Assembly (NCBI RefSeq): GCF_025995175.1
Contig: NZ_BAPV01000020.1
Coordinates: 120,735 to 184,734 of the forward strand
Direction: 5' to 3'
DNA from: Asaia krungthepensis NRIC 0535
GTDB lineage: Bacteria > Pseudomonadota > Alphaproteobacteria > Acetobacterales > Acetobacteraceae
DNA: 64,000 nucleotides
Shown: piece after piece, positions 9,884 through 17,992 of the stretch
Numbering within the stretch: position 1 is the stretch's first letter
Layout: every line of letters starts with the position of its first letter
Made by a program: the position numbers and the translations under genes
Notes under the pieces: generated by a model
The model's database searches: none
Told to the model about the DNA's origin: nothing
Seen by the model: the letters and a program-made list of their open reading frames with translations, nothing else

Positions 9884-9979
9884 GATCCTCACAGGACATT
9901 TTCGGCAGGCGACGTGCTCGAGTGGCTCGTCGCATCGCAGCCAGGCTGGACCGTGACCTGACAGGTCAGGTCAGGTCAG

Positions 9980-10432
9980 TCAGCTGGCCGGATCATGCAC
10001 AACGTTCAGACGAGCAAGGATCTGGGCAATCACGCGTCGGGAAGTCGCGAGATCCTCCTCGGAGATGCCATGCGTGGCATCTTCCTCAATCCCGCGCGAC
10101 AGACGCAGCACCTCGTCGAGGCGTGCGAGGCCAAGATCGGTGATCTTCACGTAGAAAGCCCGACGGTCCTCCTCATCGGGCTCACGGGTGATGAAAGCCT
10201 TCTCCTCCAGCATACGCAGGATACGCACCATCGAGGATTTATCGAGCAGCAGCGCTTCGGCAATCTCCTTGGGATGCATGGGGCGACCATGACGCTGTAA
10301 TTCGAGCAAAGGCTGCCAGGTCGCATCGGTCAGATCATGGGGCCTCAGCCCGGTATCGAGGATCTGGCGCCAGCGCCTGGCAATCAGCGCCATGAGGCGC
10401 CCCATCGTCATGCTCTCGATCTGGTCTGTCAT
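9980..10432 (-). CDS. MarR-family transcriptional regulator
   Basis: 150 residues. The winged helix-turn-helix is evident: PKEIAEALLLDKSSMVRILRML, the wing EEKAFITREPDEEDRRAFYV, then the C-terminal dimerisation helices. It is the last gene of the leftward efflux operon and its ATG overlaps the stop of the outer membrane component (ATGA). By analogy with MarR, EmrR and similar repressors it should repress this operon and be released by an exported compound; the palindrome at 15554-15577 is the obvious operator. The ligand is unknown. Confidence 0.9.
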   Translation of the reverse strand: MTDQIESMTMGRLMALIARRWRQILDTGLRPHDLTDATWQPLLELQRHGRPMHPKEIAEALLLDKSSMVRILRMLEEKAFITREPDEEDRRAFYVKITDLGLARLDEVLRLSRGIEEDATHGISEEDLATSRRVIAQILARLNVVHDPAS

Positions 10433-12009
10433 CAGGGAGCCGCCTCCGACAGATCGTCGGGGGCGTCATGGGTCAGATCGAGCTGCCCCGTGGCATGTGC
10501 CAGCGCCGCCGCCTTGGTGAAGGCCTGGGCGATGCTGACAGCCAGTGCTGCCTGAGCCTCGAAAAGGGCCGCGGCGGCAGTCGACGCATCGGTCATGGTC
10601 CCCACGCCATGGCCGTAGGCCTGGCTCGCCCCCTCATTGGCCGTGCGCGCCGCGTCATTAAGCACCTGCGCCGATTTGACCTGGGCCAGGGCGGTCTCGA
10701 GCGCATCCTGGCTATCGGCAACCTGACGCTCGACGCTCAGCCGATCCTTCAGAAGTGTGGCCTTCGCTGCCTCGCGCTGGGATTCGGCCATATGAATGGC
10801 ATTGGCCCGCAATCCGCCCTGATAGATCGGCCAGCTCACCTGCAGGAAAGCACCCGCCTCAGGCTGGGCGATGGCAGAAGCCGGGGCGGCGCGTCCCGTA
10901 CCATAGGTCTTGAGCGCCCCCAGATAGCCCGACATCGTCCCGGCGAAGGAAACGCGCGGCATCAGCGCGGCCTTTGAGGCCAGAAGCGCCTCATCGGAAG
11001 CCCGCAATCTGGCAATATCGGCCAGCAGATCGGGACGCGAGGCCAGAGCCTGATCGACCAGATGCCTGATCTGCTCCGGTGCGCTATGAGGCAGGCTCTG
11101 CGCGGGCATCGGGGCCACGCCAAGCGCCAGCGTGGCGGGCAGGCCTGTCACCTCCAGCAGGGCGTGACGCGCGCCATGCTCTGCATCGATTGCCTTGTCG
11201 AGGTCGAAACGCGCCTGGGCCAGGTTACGCTGGGCCGTCGCCACATCCACAATCGTGGCCTCGCCATGGGCGTGACGCGATTGCGCGGCATTCAGGAGCA
11301 GCGTCATGTTGTCCACTGCGTGATGCGAAGCCACGACAATGGCCTGTGCGGCCTGCTGGCTGTGATAGGCGCTGATCACATCAAGGATGAGTTGCTGGTG
11401 AACGGCCGAGAAACCGAAATTGGCTGCCAGATTCTGGTATTTCGCCTCATCGATCCGGGCGCGTGTCCTGCCGAAATCGAGCAGCAGGTAATCGAGCTCG
11501 AGTTTGGGAAAGGCCGCAGCCCCATTCGAGGTCAGGTAACCGCGCTCGGAAAGGTAGTTGGGCAAGGGCAGCGCCATACGCTGGAATCCCCCCATGGCGG
11601 AAAAGGTAAGCTGCGGCAGCATGGCCGCGCGTGACATGCCGACCGAGATGGCCGCCTGGCGCGCGGATTCCCAGGCGATGCGTGTGCGCGGGTTGTTGCG
11701 CTCCGCCAGATCGATCAGCAAGGGGAGCGACAGCGCGTGATCCTGTGTCTCGGGCAACGCAATACCGACACGACCCGGGGGCGAAGCCGTCCCCTGGGCC
11801 TCGGTCCGGGCACCGGCTTCCATCATGGGGTCGCGTATATCGGGGGGCAGGCTCAGCCCCGTCGTGCTGTGTGGATGCCAGGCGCGATCGGCCCGCTCTG
11901 GCGCCAGATCACGTGTGTCATTGCACCCTGACAGAATGGCCGCGACCAGAAAGAGAGGGAGAACATGTCGGGTCATCGGAAAGCGCAATCCTGCATATCG
12001 GGTCATCAT
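10432..12009 (-). CDS. mdtP: Outer membrane efflux lipoprotein, MdtP type
   Basis: TolC/NodT-family outer membrane channel, up to 525 residues. A lipobox, VAAILSGC, lies near the N-terminus; the start at 12009 overlaps the mdtO stop, while an internal ATG at 11976 would place the signal sequence directly at the start. The body shows the two repeated coiled-coil segments (LIDLAERNNPRTRIAWESAR, then ALASRPDLLADIARLRASDE) typical of the family, with a periplasmic alpha barrel. The gene order ytcA-mdtN-mdtO-mdtP matches that of Escherichia coli, hence the symbol. It forms the exit duct for the inner membrane pair encoded upstream. Confidence 0.85.
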   Translation of the reverse strand: MMTRYAGLRFPMTRHVLPLFLVAAILSGCNDTRDLAPERADRAWHPHSTTGLSLPPDIRDPMMEAGARTEAQGTASPPGRVGIALPETQDHALSLPLLIDLAERNNPRTRIAWESARQAAISVGMSRAAMLPQLTFSAMGGFQRMALPLPNYLSERGYLTSNGAAAFPKLELDYLLLDFGRTRARIDEAKYQNLAANFGFSAVHQQLILDVISAYHSQQAAQAIVVASHHAVDNMTLLLNAAQSRHAHGEATIVDVATAQRNLAQARFDLDKAIDAEHGARHALLEVTGLPATLALGVAPMPAQSLPHSAPEQIRHLVDQALASRPDLLADIARLRASDEALLASKAALMPRVSFAGTMSGYLGALKTYGTGRAAPASAIAQPEAGAFLQVSWPIYQGGLRANAIHMAESQREAAKATLLKDRLSVERQVADSQDALETALAQVKSAQVLNDAARTANEGASQAYGHGVGTMTDASTAAAALFEAQAALAVSIAQAFTKAAALAHATGQLDLTHDAPDDLSEAAP

Positions 12010-14189
12010 CCCTGCCTCGCAGACAGGGTGGAATCGGGGTCGTAGCTCCGGACAATCTGCCTCAGCCGCTCATCGAGCAGACCGAACCAGACCATGCGCT
12101 GCGGATCATGGGCCATCAGGGGCAGGGCAGGCAGGCGCAGTTGCAGATCGAGCCCGTCACGACCGTCTTCGAGCCATTGCGCCAGTTCGTCGAGCCAGAG
12201 CCTCAGAGTTTCCATATGGGCGCGCGCTGTCTCATCCGGGTCACGCCGCACATCGGAGATCACCGCAACCGGGATCGACAGGAGCTGGATATCGCCCACC
12301 AGAGGCAGGGTGATATCCGGAATGAAGGCATTGCCCTTCAGGCGCTCTTCCTCGAAGGGTGCGTTACGCAGGGCGGTACGCGTCGCGGCGATGGCGCGTC
12401 CGAACTTCTCGCGCTCCATCTCCTGAGCAATATCGACCGCCCCGTCGGGATGCGCGCGGCGCAGCACGATCAATTGCCCCAGTTGACGCACTGCCCCAAC
12501 AAGATGGGCGCGCGCCACATGGGTTGCGCTCACTGGCCACAGGGCGGCTGCCATCAGATAGACAACCACATTACCGATCAGGATGCCCACCACGCGGTTG
12601 CGCGCCGTCTCCATATCGAGCGTCGGGCCATATCCCTGCAGAACGGTCATGAAATAGGCCATGGCAATCTGCACCCCGGCATAGGAGATGCGCTCACTGC
12701 CGCTCTTGATCCAGCCGGCAAAGGCCGCCACCGGAATCACGACCAGGATCAGATCCAGACAATCGGTCAAGGCAGGCATGAGCAGCAGGATTGTCCCGAT
12801 GCCGAACACGGCACCGATCATGGCCCCCACAACGCGCAGGAGCATCTTGTGCACGGAGTCACCGACTGTGCCGAGCGAAACGAGAAAGCACGTGACCACG
12901 CAGGTCTGTATACCCGGCCAGGACGTGAAGCGGGTGATGGCGTAACAAAGCACCACCGACAAGGCGATGCGAATAGCAGCCTGAGGATAGGCCGGGTTGG
13001 TAAAGGCATCAGGTTTAAAGAAGCTGCGCGCCGCCGCCTTCATTTCAGGGGCAAAGCTTGCCGCTGTGGTTTCGGGACGGATCAGCAGGCCATGAATGAT
13101 GGTGACACTGCGTATGAACTCCTGGGCCAGTGGGTAGAGGCGCGGATTATCGCCAAACTCCAAGGCCAGGGCTTCAAGTTCATTCGGATCGAAATCGATG
13201 GCGGGAGCGCGCTCGCGCCCGTGGCGATAGACGAGCCCGCACTGCGCCACGATCTGCCCCATACGATGCAGGAAACGCGCTCCGCCAGCTTCGTCCAGCC
13301 CGCTCCAGGCCACGACGATCATGACCAGACGCGCCGTATTGCGGATCATCGCAAGACCCACATGGCGGCTGGTGATCTCGGGATGCAGCTTCACGCCCAG
13401 ATCATGATACTGACGCAAAAGCGCCACGCCCTGAGCCGCCAGCGCCAGAATGGTCTGCATCGTGGCGCTGCCAGGCAGCGCACCAGCCTCGCAGGCTTCG
13501 GAAACCGCATCGAACCGTCTGGCCAGACCCTCACGCAGCATGGTGAGCGGATCATAGCCGGCCAGACGATTGGCCACCACGATGATTCCCAGTGCGATGA
13601 CAAAGACCGATCCTACCCAGAGCAGCGTATGAAGCATCGCCTCTTCAGGTGGCATGAAGGCGGAATCCGGCACGGCGCTATCAGTCGTATTGCCGATGAA
13701 CCCGTCGAGCGAGCCGCCGATCGTCTGCAACATATCGGCACTCATGCCCATATAGACGATCCAGAAAAGCAGGATATTGGCGAGTTGCCCCATGGTCATG
13801 GCCTGGGACAGAAACCCGGCGGCCAGTGTCATGAGCAGCATGAGCGGCAGGCGTAGCCCCGGCTCCGAGAGACTCAGCATCATCAGGATGATCGTGAGCG
13901 CAGTGCCTGCCACGATCATCGCGCCACCCATCAATGCCGTGCTGGTATTAGAGGCCGCGTCGTTGCCCGACAGGAAGAAGCAGATGAAGACGAGCACTGG
14001 CAGATCGGGCACGCGAAACGTCTCACCGATCAGAATGGTTACGATCACCTGCGCCACGAGAAGCGCCGTATTACGGGCACGCCCGGGGACAGGGGCCATT
14101 TCCTTTTTCAGAAATGCGTAAGTCGAGGGCGGCTGCGTGTGCCATGAGCGCCGCAGCGCGACAACACCCCCCTGTCCGGAGGGGGTCAT
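12006..14189 (-). CDS. mdtO: Inner membrane FUSC-family exporter, MdtO type
   Basis: 727 residues. Membrane helices occur in two clusters, about residues 35-180 (ALLVAQVIVTILIGE, MIVAGTALTIILMML) and 400-520 (IALSVVLCYAITRF, VVGAMIGAVFGIGTILLLMP), separated and followed by soluble regions, the layout of the fusaric acid resistance / aromatic acid exporter (AaeB, MdtO) family. It overlaps the mdtN stop upstream and the mdtP start downstream by 4 bp each. Family members export small aromatic acids or dyes together with an HlyD-type adaptor. The actual substrate here is not known. Confidence 0.86.
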   Translation of the reverse strand: MTPSGQGGVVALRRSWHTQPPSTYAFLKKEMAPVPGRARNTALLVAQVIVTILIGETFRVPDLPVLVFICFFLSGNDAASNTSTALMGGAMIVAGTALTIILMMLSLSEPGLRLPLMLLMTLAAGFLSQAMTMGQLANILLFWIVYMGMSADMLQTIGGSLDGFIGNTTDSAVPDSAFMPPEEAMLHTLLWVGSVFVIALGIIVVANRLAGYDPLTMLREGLARRFDAVSEACEAGALPGSATMQTILALAAQGVALLRQYHDLGVKLHPEITSRHVGLAMIRNTARLVMIVVAWSGLDEAGGARFLHRMGQIVAQCGLVYRHGRERAPAIDFDPNELEALALEFGDNPRLYPLAQEFIRSVTIIHGLLIRPETTAASFAPEMKAAARSFFKPDAFTNPAYPQAAIRIALSVVLCYAITRFTSWPGIQTCVVTCFLVSLGTVGDSVHKMLLRVVGAMIGAVFGIGTILLLMPALTDCLDLILVVIPVAAFAGWIKSGSERISYAGVQIAMAYFMTVLQGYGPTLDMETARNRVVGILIGNVVVYLMAAALWPVSATHVARAHLVGAVRQLGQLIVLRRAHPDGAVDIAQEMEREKFGRAIAATRTALRNAPFEEERLKGNAFIPDITLPLVGDIQLLSIPVAVISDVRRDPDETARAHMETLRLWLDELAQWLEDGRDGLDLQLRLPALPLMAHDPQRMVWFGLLDERLRQIVRSYDPDSTLSARQG

Positions 14190-15208
14190 CGCATCACGAC
14201 CACAACGACGGTCGCTCCGATACGCATCAGATCGGTTGGCGGGTTGTCCAGACGGATACGTACCGGAAAACGCTGCGCAATCCGCACCCAGTTCAGCGTT
14301 CTGGGCACTTTGGGCAGACCATTCGCGCTTGTGCCCTCATCAGGCACCACCCCGGCATTCAGACTTTCAAGCGTGCCCGTAATCGGTGTGCCAGGCTGGC
14401 TCATGGCATAGACCCTGACCTTCTGCCCCGCAGCCAGACCCGCCAGCTGTGTTTCGCGAAAATTCGCGATCGCCCACCAGATCTCGGTATCGACCAGGGT
14501 AAAGACAGGCTTGCCCGTTGTGGCGTATTCGCCCGCAGCGATATTGAGATCGGTCACGATCCCGTCACAGGGGGCCCGCACCGTGGTCAGACGCAAATCA
14601 CGTTCGGCTTCGCGCAGTTGCGCCTGGGCTGCCGCCAGATCGGCGCGCAGAGGCGCGACGCTGCGCACGGCCTGCTTCGCAGCCAGAGCCGATTGAAGGG
14701 ATTGCTGCAAGCTGGCCTCGGCGCTGCGTGTCTCGGTACGCGCCTGGTCGAGGGCTTCACGAGTCACGAAACCCTGTCGCGCCAGAGGGGTGAGCCGTCC
14801 TTCAGTAGCCTGGGCGAGGGTGAGGCGCGCGCGCGCGCTCGTGACACCGCTCGCCTCGGCCCCTGCATGGGAGACCTGCGAACTGACTTGGCTGGTCTGT
14901 ACTTCGATCTGGGCCTGAAGGCCCTCAACCTGCGCCCGGGCGGCCTGAACGCGGTAGGTGTAAGGCTCGGGATCGATCACATACAGGATCTGTCCGCGCC
15001 TCACCTTTTCGTTGTCATGGACCGGGAGAAAGACGATACGCCCACTGACCTCTGGCGCCAGATGCACGATATTGGCCGCAACATAGGCATCTTCCGTTCG
15101 CGGGCGGCTATGCAAACGATCCAGCACGAGAAAACCCGTGATCACACAGGCTGCGAGCGACAGGATCAGCAGCGCGATTCCGCCGATACGGGAGGGGAGA
15201 GAGTTCAT
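14186..15208 (-). CDS. mdtN: HlyD-type periplasmic adaptor, MdtN type
   Basis: About 340 residues from ATG 15208, which follows GGAGGGGAGAGAG. A single N-terminal membrane anchor (IALLILSLAACVITGFLVL) is followed by RPRTEDAYVAANIVHLAPEV, the start of the lipoyl half-motif shared by EmrA, AaeA and MdtN, then a long Ala/Gln-rich coiled-coil hairpin (about residues 80-190) and the second lipoyl half (VRAPCDGIVTDLNIAAGEYA). It links the inner membrane exporter to the outer membrane channel. The open frame extends to 15430, but that part runs through ytcA in another frame and is not HlyD-like. Confidence 0.9.
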   Translation of the reverse strand: MNSLPSRIGGIALLILSLAACVITGFLVLDRLHSRPRTEDAYVAANIVHLAPEVSGRIVFLPVHDNEKVRRGQILYVIDPEPYTYRVQAARAQVEGLQAQIEVQTSQVSSQVSHAGAEASGVTSARARLTLAQATEGRLTPLARQGFVTREALDQARTETRSAEASLQQSLQSALAAKQAVRSVAPLRADLAAAQAQLREAERDLRLTTVRAPCDGIVTDLNIAAGEYATTGKPVFTLVDTEIWWAIANFRETQLAGLAAGQKVRVYAMSQPGTPITGTLESLNAGVVPDEGTSANGLPKVPRTLNWVRIAQRFPVRIRLDNPPTDLMRIGATVVVVVMR

Positions 15209-15219
15209 GTCAGCGTCGC

Positions 15220-15507
15220 CTAATGACCGAAAAACAGAAGCCAGACCACGAAGGTGATGGCGACCATGAAGGCAAGATAGGTCAGCATCGGCGCTGGAAT
15301 GGCCTGCTGCATACCTAAGGCTCCCACCACTGCACGCAGCAGCGCCGCGGCCACCGCGCCGAGTGCGACGCAAAGCATCCAGGATGGAAAGAAGGAGCCC
15401 AGTACATCCTGCAAGGGTGCTCTTGTACAACCGCTCAGCCCGATGGCCGGGAGCAGCAATACCCCGCGCATAAGCGGCGGAGTTCGGGAGGCGACAGGGT
15501 CGGTCAT
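15220..15507 (-). CDS. ytcA: YtcA-family small membrane lipoprotein
   Basis: 95 residues. The N-terminal signal ends in a lipobox (IGLSGC) and is followed by TRAPLQDVLGSFFPSWMLC, which resembles the start of mature YtcA of Enterobacteria, then two membrane segments, the last being MLTYLAFMVAITFVVWLLFF. It is the first gene of the efflux operon and lies 11 bp before mdtN, the same position ytcA holds in E. coli. The function of YtcA is not established; a role in assembling or tuning the pump is inference from its fixed place. A DUF1656/AaeX identity was considered, but the lipobox and the FFPSW block fit YtcA better. Confidence 0.78.
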   Translation of the reverse strand: MTDPVASRTPPLMRGVLLLPAIGLSGCTRAPLQDVLGSFFPSWMLCVALGAVAAALLRAVVGALGMQQAIPAPMLTYLAFMVAITFVVWLLFFGH

Positions 15508-15553
15508 GGTTCTTCTATCGGGCTTCAGAGAACGGAACTCCACCGAAGCACGG

Positions 15554-15577
15554 ATATGGTTTACATATCAACCATAT
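15554..15577. promoter_or_regulatory. Probable MarR operator at the head of the efflux operon
   Basis: Perfect 8-bp inverted repeat, ATATGGTT and AACCATAT, separated by 8 bp (TACATATC), 47 bp upstream of the ytcA start. A 24-bp AT-rich dyad of this size is what MarR dimers bind. It lies within the likely promoter region on the minus strand. The operon encodes its own MarR protein, so autorepression is the natural reading. Confidence 0.6.
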
Positions 15578-15811
15578 AATCAGCCAAAATGCTGGTATCT
15601 TCTGGCTTGTGATGAAGAACGACGGTTTTTTGCAAGGCTGAGGGGCCGATCGCTCATCGGGCGGACGATATCCAGGGATAGTCACAGCCTGAGAGCAAAG
15701 CACTCAGTCGCCCGAAATGTATCGCAGACGGAGCGCGATGCATTTATGGCCTTCAAGGCTCTGACAAACAGGTGTCAGAAGCAACAGACGAGGCGAAAAT
15801 TTTGAGGATGA

Positions 15812-15887
15812 TGGTGGAGCCAATCGGAATCGAACCGACGACCTCCTGAATGCCATTCAGGCGCTCTCCCAACTGAGCTATGGCCCC
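15812..15887 (-). tRNA. tRNA-Ala (anticodon GGC)
   Basis: 76-nt cloverleaf on the minus strand with CCA encoded. Acceptor GGGGCCA pairs with TGGCTCC (one G-T); the anticodon stem CCTGA/TCAGG encloses loop ATGGCAT, giving GGC; the T-loop is TTCGATT. Reads GCC alanine codons. Confidence 0.97.
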
Positions 15888-15980
15888 GCCGTATCAGAAC
15901 CGGCCTCTTGGGTCAGGCCAGTGGCGCGGGTATAGCGGGGGGCTTGAACGCTGACAAGCCCCTAAAACAAGATTTTCTTG

Positions 15981-16613
15981 CTATCCCTCAATCGCACCCA
16001 GATCGCGCAGTACTGCCAGAAGAGGGAGCCGTGGCAGACCCAGAATGGCGTCATGATCACCGTCTATCTTCTCGAAAAGCTGTACACCCCGCCCCTCCAG
16101 ACGATATGCGCCGACGCAGGATAAGAGTGCCTCGCCTTCTTCCTTCAGGTACCGCTCCAGGAATGCGTCGCTGAAGTCGCGCATGGTCAGACGCGGCGCT
16201 ACAAGATGCTGCCAGAGCTTTTTGCCATCACGGTACAGCACTGTCGCCGTATGGAGATGATGCGTACGCCCTTTCAGCTGCCGGAGTTGACGCCGCGCCT
16301 CTTCAGGGTTTTCCGGCTTGTCGAAACCGACGCCATCGCACTCCAGAATCTGATCTGCCGCAATCACGAAATCGGCGCTCATAAATTGCGGATTCCTTGA
16401 AAATTCTAGAGACTTGGCATTTGCGAGCGCCAGAGCGATGGTGCCGTGAGCCTCGTTTTTCGCCCTCAATGCGTCACGCAGTACGGCCTCATCAAATCCC
16501 ACCGGACAGGACAGGACATCGAGCCCTGCTCCACGCAGCAAACCAAGCCGGGCCGTCGATCCGCTGGCCAGTACAAGCCGCGATTGGCCGGGATTCCTGC
16601 GTTGCGACTCCAT
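15981..16613 (-). CDS. maf: Maf-type nucleoside triphosphate pyrophosphatase
   Basis: 210 residues. The family start LVLASGSTARLGLLRGAGLD is present, with the catalytic stretch FVIAADQILECDG, the motif GFDKPENPEEARRQL and the LKGRTHHLHTA segment. Maf proteins hydrolyse noncanonical or modified nucleotides and are linked to cell-division arrest. This sequence reads slightly apart from the canonical Maf (DQ in place of the usual DTVV stretch), as in the YceF-like alphaproteobacterial branch. It is divergent from hemE across the origin-like spacer; a maf-side, hemE-side arrangement is familiar around alphaproteobacterial origins. Confidence 0.88.
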   Translation of the reverse strand: MESQRRNPGQSRLVLASGSTARLGLLRGAGLDVLSCPVGFDEAVLRDALRAKNEAHGTIALALANAKSLEFSRNPQFMSADFVIAADQILECDGVGFDKPENPEEARRQLRQLKGRTHHLHTATVLYRDGKKLWQHLVAPRLTMRDFSDAFLERYLKEEGEALLSCVGAYRLEGRGVQLFEKIDGDHDAILGLPRLPLLAVLRDLGAIEG

Positions 16614-16930
16614 AGGAGACTCCTTCTTTCAGGTCGGTGAATGAGTACCGTCAGTACTGGGGTACATGGGGATTGTACGCGGTTCGTCGGAGAGGCGTAC
16701 CGAGTACCGTGGATTGTACTTTCTTCCGCAGAACCAGTGGGTTGTACACAACCCTTCTGTGGGTATTTCGGGATAAGCCTCGCAACCGCCTCAAACCAAA
16801 GGCTTTATCGTTTGTACACAGTGTTGGTAACTCGGGGTACGTTTTCGGAAAGATGGGTACCCCGTCATCCACAGGGATCAACCTATCCGACAGGATATCT
16901 ATCTTTTTTCTTTTATGGTTATTGGTCGGT
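16614..16930. other. Probable chromosomal origin of replication (oriC)
   Basis: 317-bp noncoding spacer between maf and hemE. In Caulobacter and Rickettsia the origin lies beside hemE. Seen here: three plus-strand 9-mers one mismatch from the DnaA box TTATNCACA (TTGTACACA at 16742-16750 and 16812-16820, TCATCCACA at 16865-16873); an AT-rich, pyrimidine-rich stretch 16888-16917 suited to unwinding; a 7-bp inverted repeat GGGTTGT/ACAACCC at 16739-16754; and 11 GTAC sites between 16645 and 16860. The hemE frame stays open through this stretch, but its translation is not HemE-like. No Caulobacter-type CtrA site (TTAA-N7-TTAA) was seen. Confidence 0.62.
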
Positions 16931-17986
16931 ATGGATCGCGAAATCACCCCTCAGCCCAAGCCTGCAAAACCGCTCCTGCGTGTCCTCCAGGGAGAGGCTG
17001 TCTGGCCCCCTCCGGTCTGGCTCATGCGCCAGGCCGGACGTTATCTGCCTGAGTTCCGCGCCGAACGTGCCAAGGCCGATTTCCTCACCCGGTGTACCAC
17101 GCCAGACATCGCGGCCGAGCTGACTCTTCAGCCGATCCGTCGCTATGCGATGGATGGCGCCATCCTGTTCTCCGATATCCTCGTCTTGCCATGGGCCATG
17201 GGACAGGATCTGAAATTCATCGAAGGGCGCGGCCCCTTGATGGAACCGATCCGCAACCGGGCGGCGCTTGAGGCCCTGTCTCCCGCCCGCGTAGCCGAAA
17301 CCGTTGCGCCGATCCAGGAAACATTGCGGATTCTGGCCCGTGAACTGCCTCAGCCCACCACGCTTCTGGGTTTTGCCGGCAGCCCGTTCACTGTTTCCTG
17401 CTACATGGTCGATGGTGGTTCCTCGCGGGAATTCGGTGTCACCCGCGCCATGGCGCTTCAGGACCCGGATCTCTATGGCGATCTGATCGCCCTGCTGACC
17501 GAGGCCACCACCACGATGCTGATCGGCCAGATCGATGCCGGCGCCGAAGCCGTCATGCTGTTCGACAGCTGGGCCGGTCTGTTGCCCCCCTCTCAGTTCC
17601 GCAAGCACGTTATCGCCCCGACCCGTGCCATCGTGCAGGGCATTCGTGCAGCCCGCCCGGGTGTGAAGATCATCGGCTTTCCCCGTCTCGCCGGGCTGAT
17701 GGCGCTGGAATACGCCCGCGAAACCGGCGTGGATGCCCTGGCCTGCGACACTTCGGTCGATATGGCCCGAATGGCAGCTCTCTGCCCTGACACACTGGCC
17801 CTTCAGGGCAATCTCGATCCCATCATTCTGCGCAACGGTGGACAGAGCCTGATCGACGAAGCTCATGCTGTCCGCGATGCGCTGAAGGGACGGCCTCATG
17901 TGTTCAATCTCGGTCATGGCGTCATGCCAGACACCCCACCCGAGCATGTCGGGGCGCTGGTCGACGCCGTGCGCGATATCGGCTGA
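16931..17986 (+). CDS. hemE: Uroporphyrinogen III decarboxylase
   Basis: 351 residues from ATG 16931. Cytoplasmic haem pathway enzyme that decarboxylates uroporphyrinogen III to coproporphyrinogen III. Signature 1, PVWLMRQAGRYLPEFR, and signature 2 region, GFAGSPFTVSCYMVDGG, are present, as are the catalytic Asp context FSDILVLPWAMG and the C-terminal FNLGHGVMPDTPPEHV. An in-frame extension back to 16637 would add 98 residues that match nothing and would cover the origin-like spacer, so it is rejected. It is followed by a HAD phosphatase (6 bp) and hemJ, a likely operon that includes a second haem gene. Confidence 0.97.
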   Translation: MDREITPQPKPAKPLLRVLQGEAVWPPPVWLMRQAGRYLPEFRAERAKADFLTRCTTPDIAAELTLQPIRRYAMDGAILFSDILVLPWAMGQDLKFIEGRGPLMEPIRNRAALEALSPARVAETVAPIQETLRILARELPQPTTLLGFAGSPFTVSCYMVDGGSSREFGVTRAMALQDPDLYGDLIALLTEATTTMLIGQIDAGAEAVMLFDSWAGLLPPSQFRKHVIAPTRAIVQGIRAARPGVKIIGFPRLAGLMALEYARETGVDALACDTSVDMARMAALCPDTLALQGNLDPIILRNGGQSLIDEAHAVRDALKGRPHVFNLGHGVMPDTPPEHVGALVDAVRDIG

Positions 17987-17992
17987 TCGGCC

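Noticed and set aside
9955..9982. Short tandem AGGTC repeats after the hydrolase gene
   Set aside because: Only three or four 5-bp units with a small dyad; likely chance or a weak terminator.
11631..13856. Plus-strand frame of 741 codons
   Set aside because: Antisense to mdtP and mdtO, with His/Gln/Arg-rich composition typical of shadow frames.
15220..15543. DUF1656/AaeX identity for the first efflux gene
   Set aside because: A lipobox and the FFPSW stretch fit YtcA better, and the gene order is that of ytcA-mdtNOP.
16637..16930. In-frame N-terminal extension of hemE by 98 residues
   Set aside because: Translation resembles no HemE, and the DNA is a repeat-like, origin-type spacer with DnaA-box-like sites.
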